This document shows, in pieces, positions 1 through 5,835 of a stretch of 7,790 nt of DNA (its first letter is position 1; every line of letters starts with the position of its first letter). The DNA is from Bacteroidales bacterium UBA1745 (GTDB lineage: Bacteria; Bacteroidota; Bacteroidia; Bacteroidales; UBA932). A model generated the notes under the pieces. That model was not told the origin of the DNA, did no database searches, and saw nothing but the letters and a program-made list of their open reading frames with translations. Position numbers and translations under genes: made by a program. The stretch covers positions 11,002 to 18,791 of the forward strand of contig DCHT01000055.1 in the NCBI GenBank assembly GCA_002314885.1. The letters are read 5' to 3'.

Positions 1-2195
1 TAGATGTAAGGCATCAGGGCGTAGCGCATACGGTCGCAGCGGAGTATGGCCTCGTAGGTCTGAGAGCCTTCAGGAGCGATGTTCCAGGCCTCGCGGAAAG
101 GATACTGACCGTGGGAGCGGTAGAGCGGATTGAACATACCCATCTGGTGCCAGCGGGTCTGCAGTTCGCGCCATTCCTTCATATCTTCAGTGACCTTGCC
201 GCTTTCGTTATATATCTGATTAGCAGCTACATAGCGATTCTCCACGCTGAAGCCACCGACGTCCTGAGTCCAATACGGAATGCCGCTCATAGCGTAGTTG
301 AGACCGGCGCTGATCTGGGTCTTCATATCCTCCCAGCGAGTGCCGATGTCGCCGCTCCAGGATGCGGTGGAATAACGCTGGAGACCGGCGAATCCGCTCC
401 TGGTGAGCAGGAAGACACGCTGGTCCGGAGCCTCTTGGCGCTGACCTTCCCAGATGGCCTGGGCGTTCATAAGTCCGTAGGCGTTGAAGTACTGTGTTGA
501 CGGGCCGAGGGCGGTCGGGCCGCACATAGCCTTGCGATAGTCCATATTGGTGCAGTCGTGGATATTCGGCTCGCTGGCGTCCATCCACCAGGCGTCCACG
601 CCGTAGCAGAAAAGGTGCTCGTTCATCTGCTCCCAGAAGAGCTTGCGGGCGCCTTTCGCGTATGCGTCGTAGAAAGACTGCTGATAGCCCAGCCAGTCTT
701 CCACGCTGTCGCGCACGGCAGTCTGATATATCCAGCCCTTTTCGTCCATTTCATTGAAATGCTCGGTGCCGGTGTAGAACTTCGGCCACACTGAAATCAT
801 ATATCTCGCACCGAGATTGTGGATGCTGTCCACCATAGCCTGAGGGTCAGGGAAACGGCTCGCCTCGAACTCGTGGCTGCCCCACTGATCGTCTGCCCAA
901 TACTGCCAGTCCTGGACGATATTGTCCACAGGAATGTGCCTCTGACGCATTTCAGTGAGGGTTGAGAGTATGTCTTCCTGACTGCGGTAGCGTTCGCGGC
1001 ACTGCCAGTAGCCCATAGCCCACTTAGGCATAATAGGAGCCTTTCCGGTGAGGCTGCGATAGCCTCGGATGACGCCGTCTGGATTGCCTCCGGCGATGAA
1101 ATAGTAGTCTATCTGATCCTGCATTTCACCCCACCAGGACATCTGGCCCTGCTGGGCGTCAGGGACTGGTGAAAGCACCTTGAGAGCGCAGTATGAAACG
1201 CCTCCGTCAGGATCCCACTGCACTAGCAGATGATGCTTCCTGCCGGCCTCGAGGGCACATTCGAACTTGTGGCTGTTAGGATTCCAGGCAGTCCTCCAGA
1301 TGGTCGGAACGACTACCTCACCGTCCAGGAACACCCTGGTGTAACCGGCATAGTAGAGCAGGAAACGATAGATTCCGGACTCGGACGGCTCGATGTAGCC
1401 GTCGAACATAACGTGGGAGCCATTGAAATCGAAATTCTCCGGAGCGCCGTACACCTTAAGCAAGTCAGGCTCGATGAGATATTCCTGGTTGAGGGCCGTC
1501 TCGCGGCGGATGAGAGTCTCCCCTTCCGCCGGCTTGTACATACCGGTGAGAGCGCCTTCTTCGCCGTCGCGGTCATAGAGAGTGAAGACCTCGCCGAGTT
1601 GGGAATAGTCGCGCGGATCACCCCAGCGGCAGAAACTGTAACTGTCCCAAAGTATGCCGTAGCCCTTGCTGGATACGATGAACGGCACTGATATCTTGGT
1701 GTTGTACTGAAAGAGTTCCTCGTTGCGGCCCTTGTAGTTCCACTCGTCGGCCTGGTGCTGACCAAGACCCCAGAAGGCTTCATCCTCGGGCGAATCGAAG
1801 ACCTGACGCACGGTCCAGGCATCGCTGCCATCGACGCTTATCGGAGAGAAGGAACGCCCGGCTTCCGCACTGAGAATATTGCCCTGAACATCGTAGAAGG
1901 TCACTTTTCCGTCGGCAAGGCAAACGGAGGCACTGAGCGCAGAGGTGCTCACGATTGCAGTGGAATCGGTCCAGCGGACAGAGGTCGCCACTTTGGATTC
2001 GCGGGGCACGACGCAGAGAGAAGCCTTGTTGCTGAACCTGGCCTCTGCCGGAACGGCACTCACCCTGATCACATCTTCGCGCACGGCCAGTACCCTTACG
2101 CGGCTGCCGTCTTCGAGGCGTATTGATACTCCCTTGTCGCCGGAGCAGGCAGCAAGGCCCAGAATGGCAGCTGCCAGCATCAGTGTCTTTTTCAT
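1..2195 (-). CDS. GH31 family glycoside hydrolase lipoprotein, probable alpha-xylosidase with PA14 insert (3' end cut by window)
   Basis: This is a retaining alpha-glycosidase of family GH31, open through the left edge, so 731 codons are visible and the C-terminus is missing. The start at 2195 gives a lipoprotein signal peptide with lipobox LAAC and lipidated Cys17, implying a periplasmic or outer-membrane location. An N-terminal beta-sandwich (about 30-220) is followed by an inserted PA14-like domain (about 225-350, with YRFLLYYAGYTRVFLDG near 276-292). The catalytic barrel begins near 385. GH31 landmarks are VDNIVQDWQYW (423-433), the nucleophile motif WWMDASEP with Asp539, and the acid/base motif WSGDIGTRW with Asp616. 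The VQDWQYW segment and the PA14 insertion resemble xyloglucan-associated alpha-xylosidases of Cellvibrio and Bacteroides, which are usually around 950 residues, so roughly 200 residues would lie outside. Alpha-glucosidase or another GH31 specificity is possible. It is probably cotranscribed with the epimerase gene 13 bp upstream. Confidence 0.93.
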   Translation of the reverse strand, partial: MKKTLMLAAAILGLAACSGDKGVSIRLEDGSRVRVLAVREDVIRVSAVPAEARFSNKASLCVVPRESKVATSVRWTDSTAIVSTSALSASVCLADGKVTFYDVQGNILSAEAGRSFSPISVDGSDAWTVRQVFDSPEDEAFWGLGQHQADEWNYKGRNEELFQYNTKISVPFIVSSKGYGILWDSYSFCRWGDPRDYSQLGEVFTLYDRDGEEGALTGMYKPAEGETLIRRETALNQEYLIEPDLLKVYGAPENFDFNGSHVMFDGYIEPSESGIYRFLLYYAGYTRVFLDGEVVVPTIWRTAWNPNSHKFECALEAGRKHHLLVQWDPDGGVSYCALKVLSPVPDAQQGQMSWWGEMQDQIDYYFIAGGNPDGVIRGYRSLTGKAPIMPKWAMGYWQCRERYRSQEDILSTLTEMRQRHIPVDNIVQDWQYWADDQWGSHEFEASRFPDPQAMVDSIHNLGARYMISVWPKFYTGTEHFNEMDEKGWIYQTAVRDSVEDWLGYQQSFYDAYAKGARKLFWEQMNEHLFCYGVDAWWMDASEPNIHDCTNMDYRKAMCGPTALGPSTQYFNAYGLMNAQAIWEGQRQEAPDQRVFLLTRSGFAGLQRYSTASWSGDIGTRWEDMKTQISAGLNYAMSGIPYWTQDVGGFSVENRYVAANQIYNESGKVTEDMKEWRELQTRWHQMGMFNPLYRSHGQYPFREAWNIAPEGSQTYEAILRCDRMRYALMPYI

Positions 2196-2208
2196 ATATC
2201 GAGTCGTA

Positions 2209-3411
2209 TTATTCGTTCATCTGCAGGATTTCCATACACATCCTGCCGTTGTGATAAGGACATTTCCAGAAGCCTGCGAGGTCGTCCTCCCTGTTCGGAG
2301 TGCCGTCGGCCCTGAGGCTCCAGTACCACTCGCCTTCCGGATTGATGATATTCTGCTTGATGAATGCCCATTCCTGCACGGATTTCTCCAGCCATCCTGC
2401 CGCAGTCGAATCGGCCACTGCCTTGCGGTATTTCCACTGCCAGAGGCATCCCACAACGGTTTCGGCCTGTACCCACCAGTGGCGGTCGGCATCGGTTTCG
2501 CCGTCCACGATATCCCTTTCGTAAATCATTCCGCCTTCGGCTGACCAGCCTTCAAGAGCGGCGACTGCGGTCTGTGCGCAGGCGGACTTCACCCTTTTGA
2601 GAAGAGCCTCGTCCCCGAGCACTTCGGCGGCCTCGGCAAGCAGCCAGGCGCATTCGATGTCGTGACCGTAGGAAGTCACGTGGGAAGTATTGCTCCAGTC
2701 CTCCGAGAAGAAGAGAGCGAGGTGTCCGTCAGGCAGCAGAATCCTGTCCAGAAACACTTCAATGAGGTTTTTCAGCTGCTTCTGAAGCCCGGCATCCTTC
2801 CACACGCGATAGAGCGAAGTGTAGCCCTCAAGCACGTGAAGATGGGTGTTCATAGTCTTCGCGTCGTTCTGGTCCTTTTCGCTCAGACGCATATCCTCGA
2901 TTGGATTCCACTCCTTGGTGAATGCCTCGAGATAACCGTTCAGGACATTGTCGAAACTGTATTTTTCGATAGACCTGTAGAGCTCGATTGCGAGCTCGAG
3001 AGAGCCCTGGTCGCCGATGGCGCGATAGAGTTCGCTGAGGCCGTAAACCGTGAATGCAATGGCGTAGATCTGCTTTTTCGTGTCCAGCGGATTCCTCTGC
3101 GCATCGAGGCTCCAGTAAGTGCCGCCGTTCTCCTTGTCGAAGAAACGATCCCTGATCTCATCCCTCGCCAGAAGGGCTGCGCGAAGGTATTCCTCACGGC
3201 CCAGGAGCCTGTAGGCAGAAGCGAAGGTCCACAGGATGCGGGCGGTCAGGATTCCGCCTCTGGGAGCATCGGCACAGAGTTTGCCGTTACCATCGATGCG
3301 ACCATAGAAGCCACCATTGGGATCTATCATCCTTTCAAGCCAGAATGGAAGTATGTTCTCAGTCAGTTCGGAAGCCGCCTCGGACTTCAGGAAATTAAGC
3401 GAATTGGTCAT
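2209..3411 (-). CDS. Cellobiose 2-epimerase-like protein (N-acylglucosamine 2-epimerase superfamily)
   Basis: The 400-residue product has the full length and (alpha/alpha)6-barrel character of the AGE/cellobiose 2-epimerase family. Characterised members epimerise the reducing-end glucose of beta-1,4-linked disaccharides such as cellobiose or mannobiose at C2. Family landmarks are visible: TARILWTFA with Arg58, NTHLHVLEGYT (His190/His192), GHDIECAWLL (His250, Glu253, Trp256), RHWWVQAE (Trp312/313, Glu317) and KCPYHNGRM (His387). The conserved histidines and the Glu correspond to the substrate-binding and catalytic positions known from Ruminococcus and Rhodothermus enzymes. There is no signal peptide, so it should act in the cytoplasm. 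The ATG at 3411 lies 19 nt after a TAnnTTTG box with no Shine-Dalgarno, and the gene is first in a leftward unit with the GH31 gene. Mannobiose 2-epimerase is an equally possible specificity; N-acylglucosamine 2-epimerase is less likely given the motifs and context. Confidence 0.9.
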   Translation of the reverse strand: MTNSLNFLKSEAASELTENILPFWLERMIDPNGGFYGRIDGNGKLCADAPRGGILTARILWTFASAYRLLGREEYLRAALLARDEIRDRFFDKENGGTYWSLDAQRNPLDTKKQIYAIAFTVYGLSELYRAIGDQGSLELAIELYRSIEKYSFDNVLNGYLEAFTKEWNPIEDMRLSEKDQNDAKTMNTHLHVLEGYTSLYRVWKDAGLQKQLKNLIEVFLDRILLPDGHLALFFSEDWSNTSHVTSYGHDIECAWLLAEAAEVLGDEALLKRVKSACAQTAVAALEGWSAEGGMIYERDIVDGETDADRHWWVQAETVVGCLWQWKYRKAVADSTAAGWLEKSVQEWAFIKQNIINPEGEWYWSLRADGTPNREDDLAGFWKCPYHNGRMCMEILQMNE

Positions 3412-3421
3412 ATAACAGTTA

Positions 3422-3430
3422 CTTACGCAC
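3422..3430. repeat. Shared 9-mer CTTACGCAC, copy 1 (candidate operator)
   Basis: This word directly abuts the -7 box of the epimerase promoter on its downstream side, so it would lie at or just before the transcription start of the leftward unit. The same 9 bases recur at 4461-4469 inside the esterase promoter. A role as regulator binding site is inference from position only. Confidence 0.3.
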
Positions 3431-3438
3431 CAAAATTA
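3431..3438 (-). promoter_or_regulatory. Bacteroidetes-type -7 box for the epimerase/GH31 unit
   Basis: Read on the minus strand this is TAATTTTG, an exact match to TAnnTTTG. It ends 19 nt before the ATG at 3411, which predicts a leader of roughly a dozen nucleotides. I found no TTTG at the usual -33 distance (19-21 bp upstream), which would suit a promoter that needs an activator. Confidence 0.55.
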
Positions 3439-3520
3439 TAAAATAATAGGTATGAGTTATACATATATGCAATAAATTTCCAATAATGGTTAAAATTATA
3501 TCAGTTTTCTAATTTTTTCA

Positions 3521-3528
3521 TATATTTG
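3521..3528 (+). promoter_or_regulatory. Bacteroidetes-type -7 box for the AraC-type regulator
   Basis: TATATTTG matches TAnnTTTG and ends 19 nt before the ATG at 3548. No clear TTTG is present at the -33 distance; only a T-run near 3505-3508 lies closer. The surrounding 136-bp divergent region (3412-3547) is very A+T-rich and contains no other gene. Confidence 0.5.
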
Positions 3529-3547
3529 CACCTAAATAAGTACAAAA

Positions 3548-4423
3548 ATGTCAGAAGTTCTATACGAAATATCACAGCTTTCCTCAAAAGACTGCTTCCA
3601 CATAGCGGAGCGTCACAAGAATGCTTTCACCTATCCTCTGCACCGTCACAAGGAGTGCGAACTCAATTTCGTGCAGTACGGAAAAGGAGTGCGCCGAGTC
3701 ATCGGTGACAGCATCGAGGAGATAGGCGACTACGACCTCGTGCTCATCTCCGGCGAGAACCTGGAGCACGTCTGGGAACAGGGCAACTGCAAGTCTTCGG
3801 ACATACGCGAAATCACCATTCAGTTCGAGCCCGACCTGCTCGGTCCGAACCTGATGGCGAAGAACCAGTTCGCCTCGATCGTGAGGATGCTCGAGAAGGC
3901 CAAACACGGACTGTCCTTCCCTCTCGACGCTATTATGAAAGTCTATGGCAAATTAGATACAATTACCTCACATACAGATAGTTTCGAGCAGCTGCTCAAT
4001 CTGTTGAAGATACTTTACGAGCTCTCCACCTTCGAAGCGAAAAGCCTCGCATCAAGCTCTTTCGCGAACGCTTCCAGAGACCAGGAAAGCCGCCGTGTGA
4101 AGACTGTGAAGCAGTACATAAACGACCACTATTCAGAGGACCTGACTCTCGAGAAACTGGCCGGTCTGATCGGTATGAGTCCGTCTTCTTTCAGCCGCTT
4201 CTTCAAGCAGAGAACCAACAAGACTCTGTCCACTTATATCACCGACATCCGCCTCGGAGTGGCAGCCCGCGCACTGGTCGATTCAACCCAGAACATCTCG
4301 GAAATCTGCTATGCCTGCGGCTTCAACAACCTCTCCAATTTTAACCGTACTTTCAAGAACAAGAGGGGTATGTCACCGAAGGATTTCAGGGCCCTCTATA
4401 AGAAGAACCAGATAGTGGTATAA
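3548..4423 (+). CDS. AraC-family transcriptional regulator with N-terminal cupin-like sensor domain
   Basis: The 291-residue one-component regulator has two parts. The N-terminal region (about 15-100) looks like the cupin-type AraC ligand-binding fold, with HRHKECELNFV at 32-42 (His32, His34, Glu38). The C-terminal region (about 184-285) is the AraC DNA-binding domain: first helix-turn-helix at LTLEKLAGLIGMSPSSFSR (199-217), second at NISEICYACGFNNLSNFNR (249-267), then FK and the family signature G-M-S-P at 274-277. No signal peptide or membrane segment is present, so it is cytoplasmic and would sense an imported sugar or metabolite; the ligand cannot be read from the sequence. It sits between the leftward epimerase/GH31 unit and the rightward esterase/SusC unit, so it is the likely regulator of one or both. 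The start is the ATG preceded by an A-rich stretch and a -7 box. Activator versus repressor is not decided. Confidence 0.93.
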   Translation: MSEVLYEISQLSSKDCFHIAERHKNAFTYPLHRHKECELNFVQYGKGVRRVIGDSIEEIGDYDLVLISGENLEHVWEQGNCKSSDIREITIQFEPDLLGPNLMAKNQFASIVRMLEKAKHGLSFPLDAIMKVYGKLDTITSHTDSFEQLLNLLKILYELSTFEAKSLASSSFANASRDQESRRVKTVKQYINDHYSEDLTLEKLAGLIGMSPSSFSRFFKQRTNKTLSTYITDIRLGVAARALVDSTQNISEICYACGFNNLSNFNRTFKNKRGMSPKDFRALYKKNQIVV

Positions 4424-4450
4424 AATTGTAAACTATCTGCAAAAATAGTA

Positions 4451-4482
4451 TTTGTTTTGCCTTACGCACGATTCTAACTTTG
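4451..4482 (+). promoter_or_regulatory. Complete Bacteroidetes-type promoter (-33 TTTG and -7 TAACTTTG) for the esterase/SusC unit
   Basis: TTTG at 4451-4454 and TAACTTTG at 4475-4482 are separated by 20 bp, as expected for the Bacteroidetes primary sigma factor consensus. This is the only promoter in the window with both elements. Transcription would start near 4487-4490, only about 6-9 nt before the TTG used as start codon in this annotation. Confidence 0.65.
4461..4469. repeat. Shared 9-mer CTTACGCAC, copy 2 (candidate operator)
   Basis: The word lies between the -33 and -7 elements of the esterase promoter, so a bound protein would contact or cover the promoter spacer. It repeats exactly the word at 3422-3430. 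Function is inferred from position only. Confidence 0.3.
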
Positions 4483-4484
4483 CA

Positions 4485-4494
4485 TTGCTAGCAA
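4485..4494. repeat. Perfect 10-bp palindrome TTGCTAGCAA at the predicted esterase transcription start
   Basis: TTGCTAGCAA equals its own reverse complement and lies between the -7 box and the TTG start codon. An overlapping inverted repeat, TTTGC (4479-4483) with GCAAA (4491-4495), uses part of the -7 box. It could be a dimer binding site or chance; it is too short for a stable RNA hairpin. Confidence 0.4.
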
Positions 4495-4495
4495 A

Positions 4496-5797
4496 TTGAA
4501 AGTCGTGACCACGGTTAAAACACTAAAAAGAGCATTGCTCTTCGCATCAATCCCTCTCCTGAGCATTTCCTGCTGCAGGAGCTCTCAATCAGAGAAATTC
4601 AGCGTCCCAGTACAGCACAACTGGCTTTTCGAGGCCGGCAGACCTGCCGTTCTCAGGGCAGAACTCGGCGACGCAGACAGCACAGCCCTCGAAATCGAGA
4701 CCGTGCTTATCCTCGACCGCAGCCTTATGAGCGAGGTCAAGGACACCGTCCTGACCACCAGCCAGAAGGTCAGAGCCAATTCAGGTTACACCAAGATCAG
4801 ACTCGGCCGACTCGAGCCGGGCTTCTATCAGGTCAACATCAGCTACACCAACGAAAGCGGCGAAAAGCAGAGCCTGGATCCGTTCAACATCGGTTGCAGC
4901 CCTGAGAAGATCGTGTCCGAGAAGACCGCCAAGGCCGATTTCGACGAATTCTGGGCAAATACGCTCGCTGAACTCGCCACGGTGCCTATGGATCTTCAGA
5001 TGACACTTATGCCTGAGAACAGCGACTCCTGCCGCAACGTCTATCGCGTGGAATACAAGTCCCTCGGCGGCGTGACCGTCGGCGGCATCTACGCTGAGCC
5101 TGTGGCAGAGGGCACATATCCCGCACTCGTCGAGTATATGGGCTACGGTGCCGACGTCTATCCATATCACGGTGTCGACAACCCTGAGACCATACAGTTC
5201 CTGGTGAGCGTACGCGACCAGGGCATCTTCCGTGACGAGCAGCAGCGCTGGATCGACCGCGGACTCGCTTCCAAGGAGGATTTCTACTATCGCGGTGCCT
5301 TCTGCGACGCAGTGAGGGCCGTGGATTTCATCGCTTCCCGCGAGAAGACCGACCAGAGCCGCATCTTCGGATGGGGCGAGAGCCAGGGCGGCGCACTCAC
5401 CTGGATTGCCGCTTCCCTCGACCACCGTTTCCGCGCAATCGCGCCTGCAGTGCCTTTCCTCAGCGATTATGAGGACTACGCAAAGATCGTATGGTGGCCA
5501 ATGTGGGAGGTTTTCGAGACAATCGAGAAGGAAGGCCTCGACAAGGCTGAGGTGCTCGATATGATGACCTACTTCGACGTGATGAACTTCACCGAGAAGA
5601 TCGAGTGCCCGGTGAAGATGGGCTTCGGACTGCAGGACCCTGTATGTCCGCCGCACACCAATTTCGCCGGATACAACAATGTAAGGACAGAGAAGACCTG
5701 GAATGTCTATCCGCTTTGCGGCCACGGCATCTGGCAGGTCTCCGAATGGGCTGAAGAAAGAAACCGTTGGTTCAAGACTTTTGAGTCAGAAAACTGA
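4496..5797 (+). CDS. Secreted CE7-type acetyl (xylan) esterase, alpha/beta hydrolase
   Basis: The C-terminal two thirds (about 140-430) is an acetyl-xylan esterase/cephalosporin C deacetylase-type alpha/beta hydrolase, expected to remove O-acetyl groups from sugars. The visible triad is Ser296 in GESQGG, Asp381 in GLQDPVCPP and His410 in CGHGIW. Upstream is an oxyanion-type segment VRDQG (239-243), where CE7 enzymes normally have RGQG. Residues about 35-135 form an extra, probably beta-sandwich, region absent from minimal CE7 enzymes of about 320 residues. The N-terminus has basic residues and a hydrophobic stretch ending in SISCC, so it is exported and perhaps a lipoprotein, although the lipobox is atypical. 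No ATG is suitably placed: TTG at 4496 gives 433 residues and GTG at 4505 gives 430; the latter leaves a more ordinary leader. It is probably cotranscribed with the SusC-like gene 38 bp downstream. Another sugar ester, or a non-carbohydrate ester, remains possible. Confidence 0.88.
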   Translation: MKVVTTVKTLKRALLFASIPLLSISCCRSSQSEKFSVPVQHNWLFEAGRPAVLRAELGDADSTALEIETVLILDRSLMSEVKDTVLTTSQKVRANSGYTKIRLGRLEPGFYQVNISYTNESGEKQSLDPFNIGCSPEKIVSEKTAKADFDEFWANTLAELATVPMDLQMTLMPENSDSCRNVYRVEYKSLGGVTVGGIYAEPVAEGTYPALVEYMGYGADVYPYHGVDNPETIQFLVSVRDQGIFRDEQQRWIDRGLASKEDFYYRGAFCDAVRAVDFIASREKTDQSRIFGWGESQGGALTWIAASLDHRFRAIAPAVPFLSDYEDYAKIVWWPMWEVFETIEKEGLDKAEVLDMMTYFDVMNFTEKIECPVKMGFGLQDPVCPPHTNFAGYNNVRTEKTWNVYPLCGHGIWQVSEWAEERNRWFKTFESEN

Positions 5798-5835
5798 TAT
5801 TTCACACTATATTAACTATTAAACCAAGCAGTAAC

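Noticed and set aside
111..794. Plus-strand frames near the left edge (111-500, 558-794)
   Set aside because: They are antisense to the GH31 catalytic core, including both catalytic aspartates.
1230..2544. Several overlapping plus-strand frames (1230-1691, 1755-2126, 1945-2544) opposite GH31 and the epimerase
   Set aside because: They overlap each other and lie opposite continuous coding sequence with GH31 and epimerase motifs; they look like shadow frames.
2662..3441. Plus-strand open frame of 259 codons opposite the epimerase
   Set aside because: It is antisense to a well-supported family member, shows no recognisable motif, and runs past the real gene's promoter.
3432..3500. Direct repeat AAAATTATA at 3432-3440 and 3492-3500
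   Set aside because: A 9-base A/T-only word recurring in a strongly A+T-rich region is weak evidence; one copy overlaps the -7 box.
4411..4437. Inverted repeat GATAGT / ACTATC across the end of the regulator gene as a possible terminator
   Set aside because: The 6-bp A/T-rich arms with a 15-nt loop and no following T-run do not make a convincing intrinsic terminator.
4781..5725. Open frame of 314 codons on the minus strand inside the esterase gene
   Set aside because: It is fully antisense to a gene with clear catalytic motifs, has no recognisable domain, and fits the pattern of long antisense frames produced by G+C-rich third positions.
5798..5835. Possible separate promoter for the SusC-like gene
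   Set aside because: No TAnnTTTG box is visible in this 38-bp gap, so cotranscription with the esterase is simpler.
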